Notes under the pieces: generated by a model
Seen by the model: the letters and a program-made list of their open reading frames with translations, nothing else
The model's database searches: none
Told to the model about the DNA's origin: nothing
Assembly: GCA_020002185.1 (NCBI GenBank)
Contig: CM034531.1
Coordinates: 45,274,574 to 45,338,573 of the forward strand
Length of the DNA stretch: 64,000 nt
From: Paraescarpia echinospica
Lineage: Eukaryota > Annelida > Polychaeta > Sabellida > Siboglinidae
Reading direction: 5' to 3'
Made by a program: the position numbers and the translations under genes
Shown here: one piece after another, positions 27,735 to 42,300 of the stretch
Position numbering within the stretch: the first letter of the stretch is position 1
How the letters are laid out: every line of letters begins with the position of its first letter

Positions 27735-30700
27735 CTGCAACACGCATTAGCAACTGTTAATCGCAGACCCGCATACGTCACTCCGTTGAATATTGACCTT
27801 GTGCGATTGCCTAGAAACTCCTTGTCTCCGACTTTCTTCATTTTGAACCTACAATGAGTATTGCAGCACGTGCGTGACGCGGCTGTCTACTTCTTACGTG
27901 CGCTGAAACCGTCGCATATCTAAGCGAGCGCGTTATGGTGTTTATTTAACGATGATATGTGTTTTCTAACATTTGGTAAATATTGCTTTCACAAATGTCA
28001 CGTAGGAGTGTAGCGTTACTAACGTGTTACACGAACTTGAATTTGTTAAACTTAAACAACGTCGTTTAAATTTTAGATTAATATCAATGTACAAGATGGT
28101 TAAACATAAAATTATGGTGTGTATGAATCTACATCAATGTCTTTCCCCCGGCGACTCGTTTCTCCAGACGTACACACCCCTTTAAATGTATACAACCTTG
28201 TTCCGGGACAGACTTTTAAATTACATTTTTTACCTAGCAGACTGGACCAATTTTCTCACCGAGGTGGTGCAGGCCCTAAATAATTGAAGTCGTTCAAGAC
28301 TCTCCCCGCTGGCCTCCCAGTAACACATTGAACTTTGTACAAAACCTAACAATCAATTTATATTTTATTTATTTATTTTAAAGTCTTCATTTATCCTGTT
28401 ATTGTTTCGCTGCACTTACGTTATAATCTCAACAAGATGAGGTTACGTAGTATACGGAAGAAGAAGAAGAAGAACTTTCAAGTTATCCCGTCAGGTGACG
28501 CACATTTTAGCTAGTACATGTAAGCGTAATAATATAGGTGCAGATGCACAGTATCCTTACTTAGTAAATCAATGAGTGTGTAGGCTTCAAGCTGTTTGTA
28601 TTCCTTGACACGCAGGTCACGCATGTAGATGTTCAGCTCCAGAAAGTTGCGACTGAAAAAACAATTGATACAAACATTTTTATATTGTTATGTCTAATTC
28701 ATTAAGAAAACACCAAACGAATGTGTCTGCATGCTTATGTACTATGTATTTGTTGTGGGTACCTTCGAGGATGCTTTTGGTTTGTTTGTTGGATGGTTGC
28801 GCATAACACTTGTGCTAACACAGATAAGTAAATAAGGTACGCAGGCAGCAGGTAGACATACTCAGGAGATGTAATGTCCAAAGGAAAGATGCAGACCCCT
28901 ATGAGTAGGCATAGGTCTAACAAGATTGCCGCCCAGAGAATTAACTCCAGATGGTATGTGGACAAGGAATCATTTGGCTTATCGGGAGTCTATTTTGTTT
29001 TAATTTATGTGTATCTGTACACGAAAGGTGAACGGGAGGTGTTTTTCAAAAAGGTTACCCGCACATAATTCGTAGAATACATTACCTGAAAAACGTTCCG
29101 TCCAACTGAGTTTTTTGGAGGAAAGTTTCCAGCCTGTTCTTGAATGAGGTTAGATGTCGTACGGACATATTCGGCAATGTATGCATGTCTCTCGGTATAC
29201 CGGCATCGGCGCACTCGTTGAAAGATACCACACCAGGTATTTGCCAACGATTTTCATCCTTAAATATGTAATAATCTTTGGCCATAGTAGCTTTCTCTGC
29301 ATCGGTGGTGGTATTGTAGTGGTGATGTAGTTTCTCATAAAGTGACTGCAGCAACGGTTCCTTACCAGCTTCCACAATATACCGGCACATAAACACAACA
29401 GCTTGCCTCGTATCGTATACGTTCTTCATCAAAACCTCAACTGTTCTCGAAAGGAGGTCGATAACATCGTCAACTTGTTGCACTATTCTGTCCGCCTTAA
29501 GCGCGCTTGCGAGGTATAGTTTGCTGGCGTTTTTGTTACTTTTCAACTTCTCCAAGTACACTGAAATTGCAGATTTTGCATCCAATTCATGGGCCTCATT
29601 CAAGCTATACCGCATGTTGTCGTAGAGTGCGTTGTACTGGGCGTGAGAACTCCACAGATCTGTTGTTTTGACCATAGCATGTATATGATTTTGATGATTT
29701 TCGAACTTATTCTTTGCTTTTAAGATACGTTGAAGCGGTTGTCGTATAACAAGCGACTCATACAATCTTAGATCGCGGTCATACTCAACTGACGCATGCC
29801 AGATCCCGTTGCAAAACTTAACAAATATGTTTTTTGTTTCCGGATTGTGAACATCGGCGATGTAGATACGAAACAACCCATCGATGTTTTCTACATAACT
29901 AAGAATGTGTCCTCTCAATCGAGTGTATGTCTCGTTTATTTCCATGCTTTGTTTGAATAATTCTGCCGTTAGATAAAACGAATCATAACCGTTGTTCGGT
30001 GTAGCCGTTTGGTTTAACAAGGGGATCGCGTTACTATACGCGCAGTGCACTCGGTCTAGATTGTGTAACGCTCTCTTCGAAACGATCAGCTTTTCTTCCA
30101 GTGGACCAGCGCGCCATGTTTCTCGGTCAATCCTGTCTACTGAACCTCTGAGTATTTCAGACAACTCGAACGAGCCAAGCATACAGTCATGAAACCTCAT
30201 CTCATCCCAAGCGAATATAAATTCATTTTGTAAGACTTTCAGCATTTGTTGATATCCCAGTTCCATTATAACATGATAGTTTTGAAAGAAGGTGGTTTCT
30301 AACACCTCAGCTACCTGTTTAACATTTGAAGACAGGTTGCGTACAACGTCAACAAATTTTGATGTTATATTTGGTAGGCCAATGAGAACTCGTTCAGTCT
30401 CTTCTATGTTAGCTCGCCGTCTGTCTGGCAGTAGCCGCTCTTTGGTGTCGAGCGACTTATTTAGGTGTTCCCCCATTTTCTTGCGGAATTTCTCAGTCAA
30501 AACGAATCGGTTCTCCCTGTTCTGGTTAGCGGCAGCGTAACTCATGGACGTTTTATAACGGATGACACTACACGCTTTCGGGCACACGCACGTGTCATAT
30601 TGTTTTTTGTTGAACAAATCTGAAAGGCAAACGAAGCGTTAAGCATTTGTGCACTTCATCATGCAGCTACAGGTTACATGCAACACCAATTAGGTAACTG

Positions 30701-33700
30701 TTGGGTAAATTTACCTCACCAGAATTTTGTGTGTGTTTTCTCTGTATAATTTCGACTGCATCTCGCGGCTTTCTTCAGCAGATTGAATTCACGGTCGTGT
30801 CACCTGACCTACGTCATGTGACACAAGCTGGAGCATGACTGGCGGGAGCTCCTATCCGACGTCTCTGTTCAGTGAATGCTTCCCCCTGTAGATGTTAATC
30901 GCCTCCTAGGTCATTCTCCTATGCCAGTTCTCCTCGAGGTATAATTTTACATCTTTCATCGAACACTGGTGCCATGTAGATAGATGTTCTTTAAATCATG
31001 TGTCCAGCGCCCTCGCTGTTTCTCCTATGTAGTGCTAGTCGCATTATGGCCATTGGATGCCATATATCACCCCACACTTTGTTGCCTTGTCTGTTTTGTC
31101 TTTTGGGTGTACCAGCACGGAACTCAGGGTGTTGATAGGTTTGTGGTACACTGGTATGTCACAATTGTTCAGACAACTTACTGATATAGGGCAGACCTAT
31201 GGCATATGACATCCTCCTGAATGGAGAATGTCATATATATATATATATATATACATATACTGTATATGTATATTACAGTTCAATTATTATTAAGTCAAAC
31301 GTTATTATAAATTTCAACAAAGAAAATGCCGATAATATATTTATATGGTGGTAGGTGTCTGGATATTTTATTGGTAACTATTATACGCTCGATAAATACA
31401 TATATAGTATACGCTTACCTATCGCAGGAAGCAGGCAACTTGTATACTGGGACACGTTACATGCCGGCGGATCGTCTGTAATCAACAGTACACTATAATA
31501 AAACCCGTGTTAGTGTCGAGTACCTTTGCGGTCATTTATTTTGTTCATTTTGTCATCATGATAAAGGTAGGGATACAAACGTAAATAAAGGACACTGAAA
31601 ACAAAATAAATCATACAGCAATACACGATACATACAAATATTGAACTGTAAAAATATATAATGGCAATCAATGAGCAGTCAACAAAACAATACATTTAAC
31701 TAACGATAGATAGAGGCTAGATGGGAACACATTACGTGCACAGCTGATTAATGGTGGACGCTGTGGTTGCTTTTATTCAACTGGATCTTTTCAGTCAGAA
31801 TCTTGACACTCTCAATATATTACTCCATGGATGCAGCGTCGTTAAATTACTGCAAACTGTGCACACTAGCTGAAATAAGGAAAACCGAGCAGAATTTAAG
31901 GTTAGTAAAGCGACGTACGGGTTTAGTAATGTGGCTAATGTGGTGGTCGTTGCAGTAATTAACATTTTTTCAACAGCTGTAAAACTTCACCGTACATGCG
32001 TTTTACGTATTTGACAATAACATAATATAACAAGTAGTTCCATAATGAATGAATGCTAACCTCTGTTGATAGTTGGCATATAGTAGTCTCGGCAGCCACA
32101 AGTTGCGACAACGAAGTCAGTGATGCATTTCCTGTAGCAGGCCGCCTGCGAGTAGCGATCGAAGTTGAACAACTTTTGATTTCTCACACAGTCTCCGTGT
32201 GGAGGCGGCAGGTTGGTTTCCTGAAACGTACAAATAAACAGACGATTGGCTCCGATTGTCACAGCAAACACAACCTATGCTTGTTTCTCTCCGTTTGATC
32301 GACCGTCTACAAATTGTATTATTATATTTCTACTTAATTCGTACAACGCTGCAATTTCAAGCACATTTTTCTAACATTCCAGCATTTTTGTTGACACAAA
32401 TAAACTAACATAGGTATCGTTGTGATATGTTAAATGCGTTCTTGTTTTATGCGTGGGCCACGGTTAAAACAAACCGGAGTTTACTTACTTTTGAGACGCT
32501 TACTGCAACAAATGTGTGCATTCCTGCTGGGACGTTATCGCCGAAGTCCTGCACAAATGGAAAGTCGTCTTGATGGTGCAGAACAAGTTTGAGTCCGACT
32601 GCATTGTGTGAGCCCTTCATGTACTCGTACTGTTCGACGTTCACTACCAGTTGCAATCCGTGTGTGACTCCTAAATAACATTGAATGTTTCTAAAGTGGA
32701 TCTGTTGGTGACATTGAGTTGGATATAGTAGAAAATATGGCAATTTTATTTAGTGTTTAGTGTACATATAGATATATAATGTAATATATATTATATTATA
32801 TATATATATATACACATATATACATATACCCTTAACGGATCACCTGTAAACGTTGTAGCAAAAATTATTATTTACCAGTTGCGTTCACCATGGAGTTTGC
32901 ACCGATCCGGGCGTTGAACGTGTAACACACTCCTGCATCAGTTACGGTCATCTGGAAGTCTTCATGACTGCACGGCGTTCCCTTCCACCGACAACTTAAA
33001 TGACAACAACATGTAGGTCGAGATGATTCGAAAGCAACGCTAAAATGTGTCACACAAAAATGTCATCACATTTATCATAGTGGGTGGGTGATATAATACT
33101 GTTTATTTCAACACCATCTTCTACAACACAAAAAAGCCAATCATGCAATTATAAACAGTATTGAATTTGAAAAGGGCAAGAAGAAGTGTGTCACTTATAA
33201 CTCCTGCCCATTTACCATAAATATAACTAGAAGCAAATAATTATAATATGCAACATGCATGATTTTAAGTTACTATTTATATTTTATATCAATGATGAAC
33301 TGTTATTTTAGACTCAATTATCTCCGTAGTCTAGTCATTTGTGTTAAAAAAAACAATATGTGATGGCCGTTTTTAGTAGCTACAACAAATCAACCAAGTT
33401 GTTATGCGTTTGTCGTCACCATTATGATCAATATCATTATTGCTAGTAATATACTGTCAAATGGAATGTATCTGCTAGTTTCGAAAGACTTTCAAGAAAC
33501 TTACCTCGCGAGCATGTCTTCCTTGCGGTGTGCGAACTGAAGGTAGACATCGAGCATTGACCGGTTGCCAACTCTCCTCTCTGTAGCGTTGAAGGTGGAC
33601 ATGTTTGTAGTCCGAGTGTACATTTCATCCAACCAATGGAACGAGCCGTTTTCGGCAGCACTCACAAGTCTGCAAGTATCGTCGACAATTGGTCAAAAGC

Positions 33701-34548
33701 TTTCACCACAACTAAATGGAACAGTGTTGGAACCATGCGTGGTACCCGCCTGTATATACGGGTTGCGGACGTTTGCAATTATAAAGACACAGGTCGAGAA
33801 ACAGCAGATAGCATAAAGCAAAGGAGCTCGAAATTTATGAAAATAAGACAATGCGATAGAGGAAGATGAAGGAAATGAGAAAAGAAACATTCATGAAAAT
33901 GAAACTACTGCGGAGCTGACTGAGGTGGGAAGGACATAGGCAGAGAATGAAAGAGAAAAGACTGACAAAAAGAGCATGGGAATATCATAGGATAAGGTGG
34001 CAGAAGGGTAGACAGGGTGGCAGAAGAAGAACAGTTAAGACGGAAAGACAGTGAAAAGCGCAATATCCTTAGGACAGTTACGAACAGCAACGTTTCAAGC
34101 GGGAAAAGAAAAAATCGTAAATATATAACAACACCGTTCTAATACCTGAATGCGTTTTGGTTACAAATAGTGACGGCGGGAAAGTCGACACGTTCTTGTC
34201 GTAACATCGTTGTTCTCAGTCTGACTGGCCGGCTCGTAAAATGGCTCACTAAAGATTTACATTGCCACACGAACAGCGACGTACTGGTCAGCACGATCGC
34301 GACCCAAATAATCCTGCAACAGACGAACGTGTCGGATGGGGTAGGCCTATACAAGTAGTTGAACCGTCGTTCTTGTATCGCTTCTTGCATCCTCTTCTAA
34401 CGAAGCTGCTAAGCCAATAATCACTGGTTGCTCATTCAGCAACTTTGAGAAATGTGTGATCAACTAGGCAATAATGGACACATGCATACGTAGGCTACAT
34501 GTCCGCGCACACACCGCAAACACATACACATACACGCACTCACGCACA

Positions 34549-34589
<41 letters not shown>

Positions 34590-34928
34590 ACGATTCCATA
34601 CAAAAACCACCTGAAACTAAATTGTAGGCCTAATACATCGAATTTTGGAAATGTTACAAAAACAGTTTACATACGCCCTGGACTTGCAGTGTTTTCGAAT
34701 CATGATATACCCAAACTGTAATAACTCCCTCCCTCACCTGTGAGCGGTGTTGCTTGTCGGCTCAGCGACGTTTCGCAGCCCGTGAAATGTGGTAGTTTCA
34801 CAGAATGTCGCGAAGGCGCGACCACAGTGCTTGTTCGGCTTGCTCGGCTTGTTCGTCGCATCTGCAGCGTCACCGTGCTGCATCGACGTCGCCACCGACG
34901 GGCTGTCTGGTGCCTTGGATTTGTGCAT
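27583..34928 (-). CDS. DEG/ENaC-family sodium channel with a giant extracellular insertion
   Basis: Nine exons, all GT-AG and in phase, give 935 residues: 34928-34738, 34313-34146, 33669-33505, 33039-32876, 32670-32489, 32220-32061, 30619-29086, 28652-28561 and 27734-27583. Features in order: gating HG motif (FCETTTFHGLRNV, about residue 49), TM1 at about 65-82, FPAVTICNQNAFR, CRWKGTPCSHEDF with GVCYTFN, GLQLVVNVEQYEYM, the Cys-rich AACYRKCITDFVVATCGC and YDTCVCPKAC, RYKTSMSYA, then an insertion of about 480 residues, then NFLELNIYMRDL, DIGGSMGLLIGASVITLFE (GAS selectivity filter, TM2 about 886-910) and a short cytoplasmic tail. Members are trimeric, amiloride-sensitive Na+ channels of the plasma membrane. 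The ligand (peptide, acid, touch) cannot be told. Usual length is 450-700 residues. Confidence 0.93.
28561..28652 (-). CDS. Channel exon 8: pre-TM2 strand
   Basis: Acceptor TTTTTTCAG, donor GTAAGG. Encodes RNFLELNIYMRDLRVKEY and EAYTLIDLL, matching the last palm strand before TM2. Confidence 0.92.
29086..30619 (-). CDS. Channel exon 7: end of Cys-rich domain plus about 480-residue insertion
   Basis: Acceptor TTGCCTTTCAG, donor GTAATG. 1534 bases, far longer than the other eight exons (92-191 bases). The first 30 residues (YDTCVCPKAC, RYKTSMSYA) are canonical. The next about 480 (channel residues about 377-855) have no counterpart in ASIC or ENaC, where about 25-40 residues separate this motif from the pre-TM2 strand. 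The insert is charged and looks alpha-helical, with eight N-glycosylation sequons (NKS, NIT, NLS, NQT, NET, NAS, NTT, NMS) and five Cys, as expected for an extracellular segment. I recognise no known domain. Confidence 0.9.
30730..31165 (-). pseudogene. Penelope-like GIY-YIG endonuclease fragment
   Basis: Minus-strand translation in shifting frames gives KDKTDKATKCGVIYGI, YIGETARALDT with FKEHLS, then EAINIYRGKHSLNRDVG and ELPPVMLQLVSHD. This is the order of the C-terminal GIY-YIG nuclease of Penelope-like elements. Several stops and shifts. It lies in the intron between channel exons 6 and 7, in the same orientation as the channel. Confidence 0.6.
32061..32220 (-). CDS. Channel exon 6: Cys-rich region
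   Basis: Acceptor CGTTTCAG, donor GTTAGC. Encodes ETNLPPPHGDC and AACYRKCITDFVVATCGC, then YYMPTINR. The Cys spacing matches the thumb Cys-rich domain. Confidence 0.92.
32489..32670 (-). CDS. Channel exon 5
   Basis: Acceptor TTATTTAG, donor GTAAGT. Encodes GLQLVVNVEQYEYMKG, FPFVQDFGDNVPAGMHTF and VAVSVSK, typical of the palm domain. Confidence 0.92.
32876..33039 (-). CDS. Channel exon 4
   Basis: Acceptor CATTTTAG, donor GTAAAT. Encodes SCRWKGTPCSHEDFQMT and DAGVCYTFNA, the conserved palm/ball Cys region. Confidence 0.92.
33505..33669 (-). CDS. Channel exon 3
   Basis: Acceptor ATACTTGCAG, donor GTAAGT. Encodes LVSAAENGSFHWLDEMY and QFAHRKEDMLA, with two sequons (NMS, NAT). Confidence 0.9.
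34146..34313 (-). CDS. Channel exon 2: TM1
   Basis: Acceptor CTGTTGCAG, donor GTATTA. Encodes IIWVAIVLTSTSLFVW (TM1) and VDFPAVTICNQNAF. The open frame continues upstream of the acceptor to an ATG at 34390, but that reading lacks the HG motif. Confidence 0.9.
34548..34587. repeat. (CA)n microsatellite
   Basis: About 20 CA units in the first channel intron region. Confidence 0.9.
34738..34928 (-). CDS. Channel exon 1: N-terminus with HG gating motif
   Basis: Start chosen at ATG 34928; an in-frame TGA lies upstream. Ends ...EPTSNTAH plus AG of a split Arg, donor GTGAGG. Carries TFCETTTFHG, matching the conserved His-Gly gating motif. Confidence 0.8.
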
Positions 34929-35039
34929 CTCTTTCGCCGATCTGCTGCCAATTCATTCAATATTGATAAATACATGTATCTATTTCCACATACGCAATGA
35001 CAAATAGCAATAGTAGAAAACACATAAAACATACCTTTG

Positions 35040-37825
<2,786 letters not shown>

Positions 37826-38600
37826 ATGGCTAGTAACCTTACAATTTCAAGTTATAATTCCAGGTAAGCCTGAATATGTCTCAGAGCTCATCAAAGCACA
37901 TGATTTTGTTTTATTTCAAGAACATTGGTTAATGGAATCTCAGTTTAATTGGATTAAAAACATACCCTGTGATAACAATGTTAGCATTTTATATCATGAT
38001 GTTTCTGGAATAGATAATAGTATGTTTTCAAATGGCAGAGGATATGGTGGATGTTCCATTTTGTGGAAAAATTACTTGAACAGTATTGTCTCCCCAGTCA
38101 TCAGCATAAACTCTAATAGAATATGTGCAGTTAATGTAACTATGCAAAGCATGTCATTAGTACTTTTTAATGTGTACATGCCATGTGATGTCAGATCTAA
38201 TGATGATCTGTACTGCAATATTTTGATTAAAATTATGAGTACATGTAATATAATGAACTGTTCCAATTTCATTATTGGATGTGATCTGGACACGTCTTTC
38301 AAGCGTGTGTCTTCTAACTTTACGAAACATTTAAATTACATATGTGCAAATTTATCATTAATTTTTCATTCGCCACTGATTCTTACCTTGAGTTTAGATG
38401 TTAATTATTGTTCACCTTCTTCTAGAAGGTACATATCTAGACCTAAATGGCAAGACACGTCAGACTGTAGCTTAAGTCAGTACAGCAAGGTTTTAGAAAG
38501 AATGATTAACGAAACATCTATGCCGTGGCATTCTCTAGAATGCCGTAATAAACATTGTCCTAGCAGGTTAACGCATTGTCATGATATCATAAAGTTAGAG
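37826..38600 (+). pseudogene. LINE A, 5' part: APE-type endonuclease
   Basis: ATG at 37826 (MASNLTISSYNSR), a slip near 37862, then KPEYVSELIKAHDFVLFQEHW, GRGYGGCSILWK, CAVNVTMQSMSLVLFNVYMP and FIIGCDLDTSF. This is the phosphodiesterase-type endonuclease of non-LTR elements; the usual GDFN is altered to GCDLD. Coding then reaches WHSLECRNKHCPSRLTHCHD and is cut off near 38600 by insertion of LINE B. It resumes at about 42330. Confidence 0.75.
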
Positions 38601-41600
38601 AGGGATGACGCGGAGAGTGTTGAGAATTCTACAACACAGAAGGAGCAGAGTTGTGACACGGAGACTGAAGAAAGGAGACTGAGAGGAGGGAGGGTGACCG
38701 GTGTGAAGGAACAAGAAATTGAGAAGAGAGAGGGATGGAGGAAAAGTGTTCGGCAGAGGAAAAGAAAACGGGTCAGTGGGGATAGATCAACAGGTAGTCA
38801 GACTGTAGAGAACGAGGAGAGACGCGACAGCGATATAGGTGGTGAAGAGGTAGATACCACAGAGGCAGTTGGTAAGACTGTGAGACAGAAGACTGGTGGA
38901 AGAAGACAGAGTGTTCAGCAAAAAACAGAAAACATGACAGGCGTGAAGGTGACAGGGGAGAAAGTGACCGTAGTGAAGGAGGTAGCCGGGGAAAAGGGAC
39001 GGGAGAGGAGAGAAGAAAATGTGATGGAAGGAAAGATGAAGGGACGAAAGGAAGTGAGAGTAAATTTGCAAGAAGAGAAGATGACAGGAGGAAAGGGGAC
39101 AAGAGAAAACGCGACAGGAAAGAAGGGAATGGAAGAGAATGTGACAGGAGAGAAGACGGCAAGAGGAAAAAAACAACAACCAGACATATGCAAACCGGAG
39201 GAGCTACTCCGAGGCAGTGATTGAGGGGGCAAGGAGAAAAGAGAGTGTTTATGGGCGATTCAATTCTGAGAAAAACAGACAAGACTATATGCGAGGGGAA
39301 GGACGTTGTTGTATGTCTACCGGGGGCTAGGATAGAGCATGTAACCGAAAGGGTAGAGAAGGTACTGGGGCATGGCAAGGGAGGGTCTATACTAGTACAC
39401 GTAGGGACAAACAATGCAGACAAGGAGGGAACAACTGGGATAGTTCAAAAGTACAGACATTTAGTGAGGAAGCTAAAGAAGACAAGAGTGGAACAGGTTG
39501 TTCTGTCAGGAATTGTGCCAGTAATGGGAGGAAGGGGGGCAACATACATAAACTGTAAGAGGATGGCGATCAACGCACTAGTTGAGCAGATGTGTGAAGA
39601 AGAGGGCGTGGGATTCATAGATTTATGGGGGTACTTTGTTGGGAGAGAAGATATGTACATGAGAGATGGCCTCCATCTAAGTGGAAAGGAGGCAGCAGTA
39701 TTCTCAGAGAATCTGCTGCGATCTGTTGACAGTGGGCTAGGTTGCATCTATTTAAACTAAATTCGCAGGGGGGACTCGCAGTCTGAAAAACTGTTCTGAA
39801 GCTGGATTTAAATGTGTTTGTTTAAATGCAAGGAGTATATTAAAAAAAAGAAATGAACTAAACATTATGGTAGAAGATGTTGACCCTCACATAATAGGTA
39901 TAACCGAATCATGGGCAACCACCGATATATCAGATGCCGAATTGGGACTGACAGGATATGTAATGTTTAGGAAAGATAGAATAGGAAGAAGGGGAGGTGG
40001 AGTTATTTTATATATTAAAGAATCTATCCAGGCTTAGAAAATAAAACTAGACAGAGAAGCAGATTGCGAAAAAGCTGTTTGGTGTAACATAGTTACAGGA
40101 AATTCAACGTTAACGGTTGGATTAGTTTATCGAAGTCCAAACATCAGCACAGAAGAGAATGAACAAATACAAAACGCTATAAGGGAAGTGAGCAAACGGG
40201 ACTGCGTTATTAGACTGGAATAATACACTGAACAATAAGACAGCAACAGAATGCTGGAATATCTTAGAGTGAAATTGAATGCATCATCGTCAAATTTGTT
40301 CCCTTAAAAAATACGGGAAACGGTCCAAAAAGAAACACTTATCGAAAGAAGCCATTAGAAAACTTAAGAATAAACAAATGATGTGGAAGTCATATAGACG
40401 TACTGGAAATGACGAAGACTACAACATTTATAAAGAAGCACTAAACCAAGCTACAGCTGAAAGTAGAAATTCAAAGAGAAGCTATGAACATAAATTAGCT
40501 TGTAATATAAAAAATGACAGCAAGAGTTTTTATGCGTATGTTCGAAGCAAACAGAAAGTTCAGGATAAGGTCGGTCCTCTAGAAGATAGTGCTAGAAATA
40601 TAATATCAGAAGGATTCTTAATGGCAGAAGACCTGAATGAGTATTTTTTTGTTCAGTGTTTACCAGAGAAGACATTAGTTCACTGCCAGTACCAGAGGCT
40701 AAGTTCAAGGGGGCAGAATCAGACTATTTAAGACAATTAATTGTAACCCCAGAAATGGTAACTAAGAAAATTAGGGCTATGAAGGATAATAAATTACCTG
40801 GAGTGGATGGTATTCCACCCAAACTAGTATTGGAAATTGTAGAACAAATTAGCATACCGCTTGCAACAGTTTTCAACTTGTCCTTAGAAGAGGGATTGGT
40901 TCCTTTAGAATGGAAAGAAGCAAACATTATACCGTTATTTAAAAAATGTTCGAGAAACAAGTCAAATAATTACAGACCAGTTAGTTTAACATCGATGATT
41001 TGTAAATTATTAGAAAGACTAATTAAAGATCACATGGTAAATTTTCTTGTTAAACATAACTTGATAAACCCATCTCAACATGGGTTTCTAAAAGCGAGGT
41101 CATGCTTACCAAATATGTTATGTTTTTTTGAAGATATCACCAAGTGGGTAGATGATGGATCACCAGTAGATATCATCTACTTAGATTTTCAAAAAGCTTT
41201 CGACAAAGTGCCATATCAAAGATTACTGCTTAAACTAAAGGCCCACGGCATAGGAAATGGTATAATTAACCGGATAAAAAAATGGCTGATTGACAGAAGA
41301 CAACGGGTAGTTGTTGATGGGGAGGCTTCAAACTGGAAATCGGTTTTGAGTGGGGTTCCACAGGGATCACTACTGGGACCTATATTATTCTTAATATATA
41401 TATATAAACGATTTGGACGATGGTATAGCTAGCAAGGTGTTGAAATTTGCAGATGATACAAAAGTGTTTAGAAGGATTAAAAGTGATGGAGATAGACAGC
41501 ATTTACAAGATGATCTTGACAGGTTGACAAATGGTCTGAAAAGTGGCAAATGTTGTTCAATTTTGGGAAATGTAAATGTCTTCACACAGGACATGGGAAC

Positions 41601-42300
41601 GAATATGTAGAATATACAATGGGGTGAATTGTACTAAGTACTACTGTAAAAGAAAAAGACTTAGGGCTGACAATTAGTGTTGACATGAAGGTGTGGAATT
41701 GCAGCTTCAAAAGGAAATCAAATCCTTGGATTGATTAGGCGAAATATAGCATATAAAGAAAAAGAACTAATAATACCGCTGTACAAAACAATAGTTAGGC
41801 CTCATTTAGAATATTGCAAACAAGCGTGTAGGCCATACCGCAAGAAGGACATAGATATGCTAGAAAGAGTAGAGAGGAGAGCGACTAAAATGTTATCAAA
41901 ACTGAGGGATCTTAGTTATTAAAAACGCCTAAAAGAATGTGGTTTAACAACACTAGAGACCAGGAGATTGAGAGGAGATCCGATAGAAGTGTTTAAAATA
42001 TTGAATAGTTATGAAAATATTGATAGAAATATGTTTTTTTTAGTTAAGAAAGATAGAAAGACTAGAGGACTTGAAGTTACATTAGTAAAGGAGCAGTGTA
42101 GATTAGACGTAAGAAAGTTCTCATTTTCACAAAGGACTGTGAATGAATGGAACAGATTATCTGATGATTGTGTGGGTCCTAGTACTGTGAATATGTTTAA
42201 AAATAAAATCGACACATACCTCAGAAGGGCTGGATATATGTAGATAAAAGGGTTGGACTCTCGATAAGCCAAAGGGCTTCCTTGTCCACCTGCAATCTAG
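38600..42300 (+). mobile_element. LINE B (CR1-like) inserted inside LINE A
   Basis: Begins with a very charged ORF1 segment (Lys/Arg/Glu with repeated VTGEK/MTGGK-like units, 38600-39224). A frameshift leads to an SGNH-hydrolase (esterase) domain at 39221-39760: GDSILRK, VHVGTNNAD and DGLHLSGKEAAVF. Then come the endonuclease (CVCLNARSILKKRNELN, GITESWAT, GGGVILYIKES; 39800-40200, with stop and internal deletion), RT (PGVDGIPPKL, NYRPVSLTSMICKLLE, IYLDFQKAFDKVPYQ, SGVPQGSLLGPI, KFADDTKVF; 40650-41480) and a C-terminal region (RPHLEYCKQACRP, RRATKMLSKL; to 42243). Esterase-bearing ORF1 is known from CR1/L2-group LINEs. Frameshifts near 39222, 40645 (T7 run) and 41395 (TA run) show it is dead. 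Confidence 0.85.
39221..39760 (+). pseudogene. SGNH/GDSL esterase domain of LINE B ORF1
   Basis: 179 codons without a stop. SGNH blocks: GDS (block I, VFMGDSILR), Gly in LPGARIEHV (block II), GTNN (block III) and D.LH..G (block V, MRDGLHLSGKEA). The Ser, Gly, Asn and Asp/His set is all present, so the domain looks catalytically complete although the element is broken elsewhere. Its start is blurred by the upstream frameshift. Confidence 0.8.

Noticed and set aside
28735..28965. Hydrophobic 76-codon minus-strand frame in a channel intron
   Set aside because: It lies wholly within the intron between exons 7 and 8, whose splice phases join perfectly without it. A plus-strand frame overlaps it and no family is recognised.
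31230..31262. AT-rich palindromic patch as a possible origin or regulatory site
   Set aside because: It is a simple TA microsatellite; palindromy follows from the repeat.
34146..34390. Alternative channel start at ATG 34390
   Set aside because: The stretch before 34313 is intron-like, with a good acceptor at CTGTTGCAG. Joining exon 1 supplies the conserved HG motif that the alternative start lacks.
38773..39423. 216-codon minus-strand frame rich in Ser, Leu and Phe
   Set aside because: Antisense of the purine-rich ORF1 of LINE B; composition alone explains the openness.
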